Positions 1 to 8,505 of a stretch of 64,000 nucleotides of DNA are shown one piece after another. The notes below the pieces were generated by a model. The model worked only from the letters and a program-made list of their open reading frames with translations. It had not been told where the DNA came from and made no database searches. The DNA is from Leisingera sp. M658. GTDB lineage: Bacteria; Pseudomonadota; Alphaproteobacteria; Rhodobacterales; Rhodobacteraceae. The stretch is from the NCBI RefSeq assembly GCF_025144145.1, contig NZ_CP083546.1, forward strand, positions 946,501-1,010,500, given 5' to 3'. Each line of letters starts with the position of its first letter. Position 1 is the first letter of the stretch. A program made the translations under genes and the position numbers.

Positions 1-67
1 GGGGCGAACAGCTTGCCATCCTCTGGTGCCGCCACCGAGGCTGATCCGGGAACAGAGCGCACCGGCA

Positions 68-1138
68 TCAGCGCAGCCTTGCAGGCGACAGGGCCGCGAC
101 GGCGGACGCATCCAGTACCGGCGTGCGGCCTGCCGTCAGATCGGCAATCAGCTGCGAGGCGGAGGGGGCGGTCATGATGCCATAGCCGCCCTGGGCCGCA
201 CACCAGATGAAATCCGGCTGCTCCGGGTCCGGGCCCAGCACCAGGGTGCCGTCGGCCACAAAACTGCGCAGCCCGGCAAAGTTGCTTTCGACCCGCGTCA
301 CCGGCTCGGTCACCATTTCCTCGTAGCGCGCCAGTCCCTCGGCCAGCACCATGTCGTCGGCATAGGCGTCATGCGGGTCCACCGGGTCGGTATCGGCGGG
401 GGAGACCAACAGCTTGCCCGCGTCGGGTTTGGCGTACCAGGTTTCACCGACACCGATCATCATCGGCCAGCCGCTGACGTCATGCCCGCCCGGCGCAGGC
501 AGCCGCGCCATCGAGCGGCGTTTGGGCTGCAGGCCGATGGTTTTCACACCCGCCAGTGCCGCAACCTGATCCGCCCAGGCGCCCGCCGCGTTGACCAGCT
601 TGCGGGCCTGATAGGTCTGGCCGCCCGCAGTGACCTCCCAGCCTGACGCAGAGCGGGTGATGGCGGTAACCGGCGTCTTGGTCACGATCTGCCCGCCGGC
701 GGCGCGCAAGGTTTTGGCGAAATCCTGCAGCATCCGGTCGGTGTCGATATCCTCGGCCGCGCCGCTGACGGCGGCAAAGCCGACGGTATCGGGGTTCAGG
801 ATAGGAATCATGGCGCGGGCCTCGTCCAGCTCCAGCGTAGCCATCTGCAGCTCATCCACGTCGCGGGCAAAGCCCTCGGCATCGTCCTTGGTCCCCACCA
901 GCATCAGCCCGCGCGGCGACAGGTAGCCGCCGTCGCGCAAATAGGCGGCGCTGGCGCGGTTCAGGTCGATGGTGGGGCCGTGGCCGTAGTTTTCCTCGAA
1001 CAAAGCAGCGGAGCGGCCCGAGGAATGGTAGCCAAGCGCATCCTCCATCTCCAGCAGGGTAACGCTGCCAAGGTCTGCAAGCCGGGCGGCGGCGCTGGTG
1101 CCGGCCATGCCGCCGCCGATGACGATGAAATCCTGCAT
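68..1138 (-). CDS. FAD-dependent glycine/D-amino-acid oxidase family protein
   Basis: A 356-residue protein of the DAO/DadA flavoprotein family, which oxidises amines or amino acids with FAD. The N-terminus carries the dinucleotide-binding pattern G8-x-G10-x-x-G13 followed by an acidic strand end (LLEME). The C-terminus has the second FAD contact typical of the family (CAAQGGYGIMTAP). The start was placed at the ATG at 1138 because the open frame upstream runs back through the aldo/keto reductase gene and has no family similarity. It starts 4 nt after the stop of that gene, so the two are probably co-transcribed. The substrate cannot be told from the sequence. Confidence 0.85.
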   Translation of the reverse strand: MQDFIVIGGGMAGTSAAARLADLGSVTLLEMEDALGYHSSGRSAALFEENYGHGPTIDLNRASAAYLRDGGYLSPRGLMLVGTKDDAEGFARDVDELQMATLELDEARAMIPILNPDTVGFAAVSGAAEDIDTDRMLQDFAKTLRAAGGQIVTKTPVTAITRSASGWEVTAGGQTYQARKLVNAAGAWADQVAALAGVKTIGLQPKRRSMARLPAPGGHDVSGWPMMIGVGETWYAKPDAGKLLVSPADTDPVDPHDAYADDMVLAEGLARYEEMVTEPVTRVESNFAGLRSFVADGTLVLGPDPEQPDFIWCAAQGGYGIMTAPSASQLIADLTAGRTPVLDASAVAALSPARLR

Positions 1139-1142
1139 GGGT

Positions 1143-2081
1143 CTAATCCTGTTCTTCCAGCCGGTCGGTCGCGGGTGCGGGCCGGGGGCTGAGTGCTTCA
1201 ATTGCTTGGTAAAGGTCCGGGTCCATAGCGAAATCCAACGCCGCCAGCGAGGGTTGCAGCTGCTGGACAGTGCGGGCGGAGATGATCGGCACAGGGCGGC
1301 TGGGATGCGCTGCGGCCCAGGCAACGGCCAGAGTGGCGGGATCGGTTCCATGATCCGCTGCCAGAGCGGTCAGGGCTTGGGCGGCTTCATGCATGAAGGC
1401 CAGCCCGTAGCGGGTGCGGTAGCCTTTGTCCTCGGTGATGCGGCCGCTGCCGCCGGCGGCGTATTTGCCGGTCAGCAGCCCGCCGCCCAGCGGGGAATAG
1501 GGGGCGGCGGTTATGCCCTGATCAGCGCACATCGGCAGGATTTCCACTTCAGCCTGGCGCTTCACCAGCGAATACATCGGCTGCAGGATGTCCACGGCGG
1601 TGCCGGAGGCAAGGCCCGCCATCTGCGCCTTCATCACTTGCCATGCAGCAAAGTTCGACAGCGCCGCATATCGGATCAGCCCTTCGTCTTTGAGGGCCGC
1701 AAAACAGTCCATGGTTTCGCGCAGGCCGGTATGCGGATCAAACCGATGCAGGTAGAGCACATCGACCATGTCCAGCCCCAGCCGGCGGCGGCTTTCGTCA
1801 AACTGAGTGCGGATGTTCGCGGCGCCGGCACCGCCGGTATAGCCGGCCTTGGTGGCGATCAGCAGCTGCTCGCGCTCCTCCCGGATCAGGCGGCCCAGGA
1901 TCTCCTCCGAGCGGCCACCCGTATAGATCCAGGCGGTGTCAAAGTGGCTGATGCCAGCGGTGCGGCAGGCGGCGTACATCCGGGCCGATTGCGCCTCATC
2001 GGCGCGGCCGCCGAATTGCATGCAGCCAAAGGCAAAGCGGCTCGCGGGGGTGCCATCGGTGGAAGTCAGATTCTGCGTCAT
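1143..2081 (-). CDS. Aldo/keto reductase
   Basis: A 312-residue NAD(P)H-dependent aldo/keto reductase of the TIM-barrel superfamily. The catalytic tetrad is visible: Asp48 (HFDTA), Tyr53 (IYTGG), Lys78 (ATKAG) and His112 (YLHRFD). The length is normal for the family. It is the first gene of a probable two-gene unit with the FAD oxidoreductase 4 nt downstream. The context suggests oxidation and reduction of a small sugar or amine, but the substrate is unknown. Confidence 0.88.
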   Translation of the reverse strand: MTQNLTSTDGTPASRFAFGCMQFGGRADEAQSARMYAACRTAGISHFDTAWIYTGGRSEEILGRLIREEREQLLIATKAGYTGGAGAANIRTQFDESRRRLGLDMVDVLYLHRFDPHTGLRETMDCFAALKDEGLIRYAALSNFAAWQVMKAQMAGLASGTAVDILQPMYSLVKRQAEVEILPMCADQGITAAPYSPLGGGLLTGKYAAGGSGRITEDKGYRTRYGLAFMHEAAQALTALAADHGTDPATLAVAWAAAHPSRPVPIISARTVQQLQPSLAALDFAMDPDLYQAIEALSPRPAPATDRLEEQD

Positions 2082-2212
2082 GCGCGGAGCTTGGCATAGG
2101 GGGCGCGGCAGGGAAAGACGGATTGCAGCCTTCGTGCAGCCCAGGCCTGGATGCCATAATGCGGCCCGGTTTTCTTGTCAGGATAGGCGCGGCAAAGCTA
2201 CGGAGAGTAAAC

Positions 2213-2803
2213 GTGAAACAGTTTCTGATGATCGGGGCGGCGGCGCTTCTGGCAGCCTGTGCGGGACCGGAGAAGCCCGATTACTGGTCGGCAACACGGG
2301 CAGGTTCCGGTGCGCAGGCGGGAGGGCAGATCAGGGTGCGGACCGGGGCAAGCGGCACAGATTACCGTGCAGCAGCCGAGGCTGAGATGGCCCCCCATGC
2401 AGCGATGCGCCCGGGCCTGCACAAGACCCGCACCGGCGCCCCATGGCTGGTGGCCCATTCGGCGGGCTTCCAGGCTGGCGGCGCACGGCTGACGGCCCCC
2501 GAAGCCGCCGGGGCTGCGATTGCCTACAAGGCGTTTGAACGCAAGTCGCCCTATGCGGCAAAGACCCGTCTGGGGGATGCACAGACCCGGTTCCGGATCG
2601 TCACCGTGGATGGCAGCAGCTTTGCAGTGCTGTTTGCCATCAGCATGCCCAATGCCGGGCTGCAGACCGGCGGCAGTGCCGCGCTGCAGGAGCTGACAGC
2701 CTATGTCGCGCAGATTTCAGGCTGCGCAGTGACCGGCGCGCCGCTGGCTGAACGGGATGGCGGACAGGTGCGTCGGCTGGCGGCGCCGGTGCGCTGTTCC
2801 TGA
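2213..2803 (+). CDS. Small lipoprotein of unknown function
   Basis: A 196-residue protein starting with a GTG at 2213, eight bases after a GGAG ribosome-binding site. A longer frame upstream lacks a signal. The N-terminus is a lipoprotein signal: a hydrophobic stretch, then the lipobox L-A-A-C with lipidated Cys16. The rest is a soluble Ala/Gly-rich domain with no motif I recognise. It is probably anchored in an outer or inner membrane leaflet facing the periplasm. It ends just before the hairpin terminator shared with the convergent purine operon. Confidence 0.75.
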   Translation: MKQFLMIGAAALLAACAGPEKPDYWSATRAGSGAQAGGQIRVRTGASGTDYRAAAEAEMAPHAAMRPGLHKTRTGAPWLVAHSAGFQAGGARLTAPEAAGAAIAYKAFERKSPYAAKTRLGDAQTRFRIVTVDGSSFAVLFAISMPNAGLQTGGSAALQELTAYVAQISGCAVTGAPLAERDGGQVRRLAAPVRCS

Positions 2804-2830
2804 CCGGGGCCGGGGACACCGAATGAAAAA

Positions 2831-2850
2831 GGCCCGCCAACTGGCGGGCC
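2831..2850. terminator. Bidirectional rho-independent terminator
   Basis: A perfect GC-rich inverted repeat with arms GGCCCGCCA and TGGCGGGCC and a two-base centre, flanked by an A-run on the left and TTT on the right. It lies between the convergent lipoprotein gene and the purine transporter operon and can serve both. Confidence 0.85.
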
Positions 2851-2875
2851 TTTCCATTTCTGAGTGACGCGCAGC

Positions 2876-3949
2876 TTACTGCGGGATGTCGCCTTCCAAG
2901 CCTTCGACATAGAAGTTCATGCCAGCCAGGGTGCCGTCGTCTGCGGTCTCGCCCTCAGCCAGCCAGTCCGAGCCGTCCTGCTTTTTGATCGGGCCGGTGA
3001 ACGGGTGGTAGGAGCCGTTTGCAATGGACTCCTTGATTGCCAGCGCGGCGGCTTTCACATCCGCCGGTACCGCGTCGGAAATCTCGCCGATGCCAACCAT
3101 GCCGGCGCCGATGCCGTCCCAGGTGTCAACCGACTCCCAGTTGCCGTCGATCACCGCCTTGGTGCGGGCGATGTAGTAGGGCGCCCAGTCGTCGATAATT
3201 GAAGACACCCGCGGCTTGGGACCGTATTCCGCCATGTCGGAGGCCTGGCCGAAGGTGATCACATTGCCTGCGGCCTGTGCGGCGGCCTGCGGCGCGGTGG
3301 AGTCGGTGTGCTGCAGGATCACGTCGGCACCCTGTTCGATCAGCACCTTGGCGGCATCTGCCTCTTTCGCCGGGTCGAACCAGGTGAAGGCCCAGACGAT
3401 CTTGAACTGGACGTCGGGGTTCACCTTCTTGGCGTGGATATAGGCGGAGTTGATGCCCCGCACCACTTCCGGGATCGGATATGAGCCGATGTAGCCGACC
3501 ACGTTGCTTTCAGTCATGTGGCCCGCGATGGTGCCCTGTACTGCACGGCCCTCGTAAAAGCGGGCGGAATAGGTCGAGACGTTGTCGGCGCGTTTATAGC
3601 CGGTGGCGTGCTCGAACTTCACGTTCGGGAACTTCTTGGCGACGTTGATGGTCGGGTCCATGTAGCCGAAGGAGGTGGTGAAGATCAGGTCGGCGCCCTC
3701 CAGCGCCATCTGGGTCATAACCCGCTCGGCATCCGGGCCTTCGGCGACGTTTTCCACGTACACAGTTTCGACCTTGTCGCCGAATTCAGCCTCAACCGCT
3801 TTGCGGCCCTGGTCGTGCTCATAGGTCCAGCCGCCGTCGCCGACGGGGCCGACATAGACAAAACCCACTTTGGTGGTGTCGGCCATCGCCGCACCGGCGG
3901 CCAGGCCAAGCGCCATCGCGGCGCTGGTCAGAAGTTTGGTCAGTTTCAT
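2876..3949 (-). CDS. BMP-family nucleoside-binding protein of an ABC transporter
   Basis: A 357-residue periplasmic binding protein of the BmpA/PnrA/NupN family, which binds purine nucleosides and passes them to the membrane permeases. The start at 3949 follows a GGGAGA ribosome-binding site; the frame upstream overlaps the permease gene and is not used. A signal peptide of about 23 residues ends at A-M-A. The mature domain opens with the family pattern VGFVYVGPVGDGGWTYEHD. It is the last gene of the xdhABC-transporter operon, 61 nt after the second permease and just before the terminator, and its higher copy need fits that position. Confidence 0.9.
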   Translation of the reverse strand: MKLTKLLTSAAMALGLAAGAAMADTTKVGFVYVGPVGDGGWTYEHDQGRKAVEAEFGDKVETVYVENVAEGPDAERVMTQMALEGADLIFTTSFGYMDPTINVAKKFPNVKFEHATGYKRADNVSTYSARFYEGRAVQGTIAGHMTESNVVGYIGSYPIPEVVRGINSAYIHAKKVNPDVQFKIVWAFTWFDPAKEADAAKVLIEQGADVILQHTDSTAPQAAAQAAGNVITFGQASDMAEYGPKPRVSSIIDDWAPYYIARTKAVIDGNWESVDTWDGIGAGMVGIGEISDAVPADVKAAALAIKESIANGSYHPFTGPIKKQDGSDWLAEGETADDGTLAGMNFYVEGLEGDIPQ

Positions 3950-4010
3950 CAATTTCTCCCCAGTTTGGATCTTTTTGGCCCCGGGGTGCCGGGGCAGTGA
4001 AAAGCCCCCC

Positions 4011-4931
4011 TTAACGGGAGGCATGGAAGTTGCGGCCAAGCGAGGCGGGTGCGCTGCTTTTGTCCGCCGAAAGGATAACAAGCACAATGATCGTAATCAG
4101 ATAGGGCGACATTGCCAGATACTCGACCGGAATGGCAACGCCTGCCGCCTGCAGATTGAGCTGCACCACGGTGACCCCGCCGAACAGGTAGGCACCCAGC
4201 AAAGCGCGCCAGGGTTTCCAGCTGGCAAAGACCACCAGCGCCAGCGCAATCCAGCCGATGCCGGCGGTCATGCCTTCGGTCCATTGCGGCACGCGAATGA
4301 GGCTGATGTAGGCACCGCCAAGACCGGCGCAGGCGCCGCCGAACATGATTGCCATCAGGCGGATTTTCAGCACCTTGTATCCCAGCGCATGGGCGGCGTC
4401 GTGGTTCTCGCCCACTGCGCGCAGCACCAGCCCGATGCGGGAATACTTCAGCACCCACCAGACCGCGGCGGTCAGCACGATACCGAAGTAAAGGATGATG
4501 TCATGGCCGAACAGGATCGGGCCGACCACGGGCAGATCGCTGAGCACCGGGATATGGATATCGCCCATCTGCGGCGGTTTCACACCGACATAAGACTGCC
4601 CCAACAGCGCCGAAAGCCCCAGCCCGAACAGGGTCAAAGACAGGCCCGAGGCCACCTGATTTGCCTGGGCAAACTGGGTGAGGATGGCAAACAGGATCGA
4701 CAGCGCTGCACCTGCAATGGCGGCAGCGACAAAGCCCAGCAAGGGCGAGCCGCTCTCCACCGCCACGGCAAAGCCTGCGATGGCGCCGATGATCATCATC
4801 CCCTCGACGCCGAGGTTCAACACTCCGGATTTCTCGACCACCAGCTCGCCTATGGCGGCCAGCAGCAGCGGAGTTGCCGCCACCATCAGCGAAGCGATGA
4901 GCAGGACCGGGTTGATTGCAGAAAGATCCAT
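4011..4931 (-). CDS. Nucleoside ABC transporter permease (NupQ type)
   Basis: A 306-residue integral membrane permease of the BPD_transp_2 family with roughly nine hydrophobic segments. The family pattern GVLNLGVEGMM near residue 40 is clear. It pairs with the permease encoded just upstream to form the channel of a BMP-type nucleoside importer. Its ATG overlaps the stop codon of the upstream permease by one base (TAATG), indicating translational coupling. Confidence 0.9.
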   Translation of the reverse strand: MDLSAINPVLLIASLMVAATPLLLAAIGELVVEKSGVLNLGVEGMMIIGAIAGFAVAVESGSPLLGFVAAAIAGAALSILFAILTQFAQANQVASGLSLTLFGLGLSALLGQSYVGVKPPQMGDIHIPVLSDLPVVGPILFGHDIILYFGIVLTAAVWWVLKYSRIGLVLRAVGENHDAAHALGYKVLKIRLMAIMFGGACAGLGGAYISLIRVPQWTEGMTAGIGWIALALVVFASWKPWRALLGAYLFGGVTVVQLNLQAAGVAIPVEYLAMSPYLITIIVLVILSADKSSAPASLGRNFHASR

Positions 4932-6013
4932 TATGCCACCTCCGGCTTGCTGAGTGCGATACGGAAATTGGTCAACAGGTCGAAGGCCAGCAGGAAGAAC
5001 AGCAGCATCCCCTGGAACACCTGAATGGCCGCGGCGGGCAGCTGCAGGTTCGACTGCGCGATGTCGCCGCCGATGTATGTCAGCGCCATCAGCCCGCCGG
5101 CCAGCAGGATGCCCACGGGATGCAGGCGGCCCAGGAAGGCGACGATAATGGCGGTAAAGCCATAGCCCACGTTAAAGTCGATGCTGACCTGGCCGGACGG
5201 GCCGGAGACCTCGAACATGCCGGCCAGCCCGGCCAAAGCGCCAGAGGTGCCAAGGCAGAACAGCACCAGCCGGGTGGGGTTCACGCCGGCAAATTTGGCC
5301 GCGCGCGGCGCCTCGCCAGTGAGGCGGATGTGGTAGCCAGTCATGTGGCGGTTCAGCAGCACATAGGCAAAGATCACCGCAATCAGCGCCGCCACCACGC
5401 CCCAGTGCATCCCAGATCCGGCAATCAGCTCAGCATTATGGGCGCTGTCCCAGGATTGCAGGTTGCGTGATCCGGGGAAGCCGAAACCCTCCGGGTTCTT
5501 CAGCAGCCCCAGCGAGACGGATGCCAGGAACTGCTCGGCCACATAGACCAGCATCAGCGAGACCAGGATTTCATTGGTGCCGAACCGGGTTTTCAGAATG
5601 GCCGGGATCATCGCCCAGATCCAGCCGCCAAAGGCACCGGCGATCACCATAAAGGGGAAAATGAGGAAGGATTCGGAAGGATAAAACGCCAGCCCGGCCC
5701 CGGCACCGAATATGGCGCCCATGATGTACTGCCCTTCGGCACCGATATTCCAGATGCCGGCCCTGAAACCCAGCGACAGGCCGATGGCAATCAGCACCAG
5801 CGGCGCACCTTTGACCAGCAGCTGGGGGCGGTAGTAGAAAGAGAACTCGCCAAACAGCGGCTCCCAGAAAATGGTGCGGATCGCCTCAACCGGCGGTTTG
5901 CCAAGGGCTGCAAATAACAGTCCGCCAAACAGCATCGTCGCCAGCACCGCCACCAGCGGCGTTGCCATCGACCAGGCGCGCGACGGCTGCGGCCGTTTCT
6001 CAAGCCGGATCAT
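4931..6013 (-). CDS. Nucleoside ABC transporter permease (NupP type)
   Basis: A 360-residue integral membrane permease, longer than its partner as usual for the first permease of this transporter class. The pattern GIWNIGAEGQYIMGA around residue 85-100 is the family signature and is homologous to the GVLNLGVEGMM stretch in the partner. It lies 42 nt after the ATPase gene and is coupled to the next permease by a one-base stop/start overlap. It acts in the cytoplasmic membrane in purine nucleoside uptake. Confidence 0.9.
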   Translation of the reverse strand: MIRLEKRPQPSRAWSMATPLVAVLATMLFGGLLFAALGKPPVEAIRTIFWEPLFGEFSFYYRPQLLVKGAPLVLIAIGLSLGFRAGIWNIGAEGQYIMGAIFGAGAGLAFYPSESFLIFPFMVIAGAFGGWIWAMIPAILKTRFGTNEILVSLMLVYVAEQFLASVSLGLLKNPEGFGFPGSRNLQSWDSAHNAELIAGSGMHWGVVAALIAVIFAYVLLNRHMTGYHIRLTGEAPRAAKFAGVNPTRLVLFCLGTSGALAGLAGMFEVSGPSGQVSIDFNVGYGFTAIIVAFLGRLHPVGILLAGGLMALTYIGGDIAQSNLQLPAAAIQVFQGMLLFFLLAFDLLTNFRIALSKPEVA

Positions 6014-6055
6014 GTAGCGGCTCCCTGTTTCATCGTTATATTTCTTTTGCGGAGG

Positions 6056-7573
6056 TCAAACATGCGCCACCTCCATGCCGTGGGCGCCGCCCATCATCAG
6101 ACCGATTTCGTCCACCGTCAGACCCGCGGCCTCACGCGGGGCGCTCAGGCGGCCTTCGTTCAATGCGGCAAAGCTGTCGGAGATTTCCATCAGCTCGTCC
6201 AGATCCTGGCTGATGCAGATCACCGCCGCCCCCTTGGCGGCCAGATCCAGCAGCGACTGGCGGATGGCTGCGGCAGCTGCGGCATCAACGCCCCAGGTCG
6301 GCTGGTTCACTACCAGCACATCCGGGTCCTGCAGAACCTCGCGTCCGATCACAAACTTCTGCAGATTGCCGCCGGACAGCGAGCGCGCCGCATTGCCGGG
6401 ACCAGGCGTGCGGACGTCAAAAGCCTTGATGATCCGCTCGGCAAAATCCTTGGTCGCCCCCCAATCCAGAAACCCGTTTTTTTCCAGCCCCTCGCGCACC
6501 GATCCGGTGAGCATGGCATTCTCCGTCAGGCTCATATCCGGGGCGGCGGCGTGGCCAAGGCGTTCTTCGGGTGCTGCCAGAACGCCCAGCTTGCGCCGCG
6601 CGGCGGGGCCAAGGCGGCCGATGGGTTGCCCATGCAGTTTCACCGCATCCGCATCGGTCAGGACCTCGCCGGAGAGCACACCCAGCAGTTCGTCCTGCCC
6701 GTTGCCTGCCACGCCGCCGATGCCAAGGATCTCGCCCTTCTTCACCGTCAAATGCACGTTCTTCAGCGCGGTGCCAAAGGCCGAAGGCGCCGGCACCGAC
6801 AGGCCGGAGATATCCATCGCCACACCGCCGAATTCGCGGCTGCCGCGTTCCGGGGTCTGCAGGGTGCTGCCGACCATCATCTCCGCCATGTCGCGGGCCG
6901 AGGTTTCAGCCGGTGTGCATTCGCCGACGTTCTTGCCCAGCCGCAGAATGGTGGCGTGATCGCAGAGCGTGCGGATTTCCTCCAGCTTGTGCGAAATATA
7001 GAGGATCGAGGTGCCCTCGGACTGCAGCTTCTGCAGGGTCTTGAACAGGATCTCCACCTCCTGCGGGGTCAGCACCGAGGTCGGCTCGTCCATGATCAGC
7101 AGTTTCGGGTCCTGCAGCAGGCAACGGATGATCTCCACCCGCTGACGTTCGCCGGCGGACAAATCTCCAACAGTGCGGAAGGGATCCAGCGGCAACCCAT
7201 AGGTCTCCGACACTTCGCGGATGCGGGCGGCGAGGTCGCGCAATTCCGGCGGGTTTTCCATCCCCAGCGCGATATTCTCGGCCACGTTCAGCGCGTCGAA
7301 CAGCGAGAAGTGCTGGAACACCATGGCGATGCCGTCAGCGCGTGCCGCACGCGGTTCAGCCGGGGCGAAAGGCTCCCCGCGCAGCAGCATCTGGCCGCTG
7401 TCGGGCTTCACAAGGCCATAGATCATCTTGACCAGCGTCGATTTCCCGGCGCCGTTTTCACCAAGAAGGGCATGTACTTCGCCCTCGCCGATGTCAAAGG
7501 AGACGGAGTCATTGGCCACAACCCCGGGGTAGGCCTTGGTCAGGCCTTGCAGGCTTAACAGTGGTACACTCAC
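6056..7573 (-). CDS. Nucleoside ABC transporter ATP-binding protein (double NBD, NupO type)
   Basis: A 505-residue ATPase with two fused nucleotide-binding domains. The first has Walker A GENGAGKST at residues 38-46, signature LSAGERQRVEI and Walker B LLIMDEPTS. The second has a degenerate Walker A (GGVAGNGQDEL) but an intact LSGGNLQKFVIGRE signature, the usual pattern for sugar and nucleoside importers. The GTG start at 7573 overlaps the xdhC stop by four bases (GTGA). The frame open further upstream belongs to xdhC sequence read in another frame. It energises the two permeases downstream. Confidence 0.9.
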   Translation of the reverse strand: MSVPLLSLQGLTKAYPGVVANDSVSFDIGEGEVHALLGENGAGKSTLVKMIYGLVKPDSGQMLLRGEPFAPAEPRAARADGIAMVFQHFSLFDALNVAENIALGMENPPELRDLAARIREVSETYGLPLDPFRTVGDLSAGERQRVEIIRCLLQDPKLLIMDEPTSVLTPQEVEILFKTLQKLQSEGTSILYISHKLEEIRTLCDHATILRLGKNVGECTPAETSARDMAEMMVGSTLQTPERGSREFGGVAMDISGLSVPAPSAFGTALKNVHLTVKKGEILGIGGVAGNGQDELLGVLSGEVLTDADAVKLHGQPIGRLGPAARRKLGVLAAPEERLGHAAAPDMSLTENAMLTGSVREGLEKNGFLDWGATKDFAERIIKAFDVRTPGPGNAARSLSGGNLQKFVIGREVLQDPDVLVVNQPTWGVDAAAAAAIRQSLLDLAAKGAAVICISQDLDELMEISDSFAALNEGRLSAPREAAGLTVDEIGLMMGGAHGMEVAHV

Positions 7574-8505
7574 GCGCGCCGGTCCTTTCTCAGTTCTTCT
7601 TTTGCACTCAGCCGCAGCAGCTGGGCCGCGACGCCGACCGCAATCATCTGCGGATGTTTTCCAAGTTGCGGATCGCCGATCGGGCAGGTGATCCGTGAAA
7701 TCCGGTCCGGGCTGTGGCCCAGGGCGGCAAGACGCGACCGGAACCGCGCCCATTTGGTTTTGGAGCCGATCAGCCCGGCGAAGGCAAAGCCGTGGCCCAG
7801 CAAAGCGTGGCATAGCGCCAGATCCAGCGCGTGGGAATAGGTTAGCACCAAATGCGCAGCGTTTTCAGGCGCATGCGGCACCAGAAGCGCAACGTCAGCT
7901 GCCGGAACCGCGGTGACGCCGTCGGGGATCTTAGCCGGGAACCGCTCGGCGGCGGTATCGGCCCAGGTGATCTGCAGGTCCGGCAGCGGCGCCAGAACGT
8001 TCACCAGCGCCCGGCCGACATGGCCCGCGCCCCAGATCCAGACCGGCAGTTGCGGCTGATGCAGCGGTTCGATCATCCAGCCGTCCACCAGCTGCGGCGA
8101 AGGGGGCAGGCCCTGGCTGCGGGCGGCAGCGAGGATGCGTTTCACCGCCATCGGCATCGGCGCCGGGCTGGCGGAGCGGGCGATGATCTCCTGATCCAGC
8201 GCGGCCAGATCCGCGGTCTCATAGACCTCGCTCAGCAGGGTGACGGCGCCGCCGCAGCATTGGCCCAGGTCCGGCCCCAATGCATGGGTGCTGAACGTCT
8301 TGGACTCGGCTTGCAGGCGTGCGGCTTCGGCGGCCTCAAACTCCAAGGCGCCACCGCCGATGGTGCCGCTTTGGCCATCCTTCCACACCAGCATGGCGGT
8401 GCCCGTCTCGCGCGGGGAGGAGCCGCGGATGGCAGCGATCACCACGCGAGTGACGCGGCCATGTTCGGAAACCGCCTTGCGGAGGGCTGCAACATCAAAC
8501 CCCAT
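7570..8505 (-). CDS. xdhC: Xanthine dehydrogenase accessory protein XdhC
   Basis: A 311-residue XdhC/CoxI protein, which binds molybdenum cofactor, promotes its sulfuration and inserts it into xanthine dehydrogenase. The N-terminal pattern RGSSPRETGTAMLV and the later CCGGAVTLL are typical, and a Rossmann-like C-terminal part begins at WIWGAGHVGRALV. It starts 11 nt inside the end of xdhB and ends overlapping the transporter ATPase. That places cofactor insertion, xanthine oxidation and nucleoside import in one transcript. Confidence 0.93.
   Translation of the reverse strand: MGFDVAALRKAVSEHGRVTRVVIAAIRGSSPRETGTAMLVWKDGQSGTIGGGALEFEAAEAARLQAESKTFSTHALGPDLGQCCGGAVTLLSEVYETADLAALDQEIIARSASPAPMPMAVKRILAAARSQGLPPSPQLVDGWMIEPLHQPQLPVWIWGAGHVGRALVNVLAPLPDLQITWADTAAERFPAKIPDGVTAVPAADVALLVPHAPENAAHLVLTYSHALDLALCHALLGHGFAFAGLIGSKTKWARFRSRLAALGHSPDRISRITCPIGDPQLGKHPQMIAVGVAAQLLRLSAKEELRKDRRA

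Noticed and set aside
6047-7558. Long plus-strand frame (503 codons) opposite the transporter ATPase
   Set aside because: Antisense shadow with biased composition; the minus strand encodes a complete ABC ATPase.
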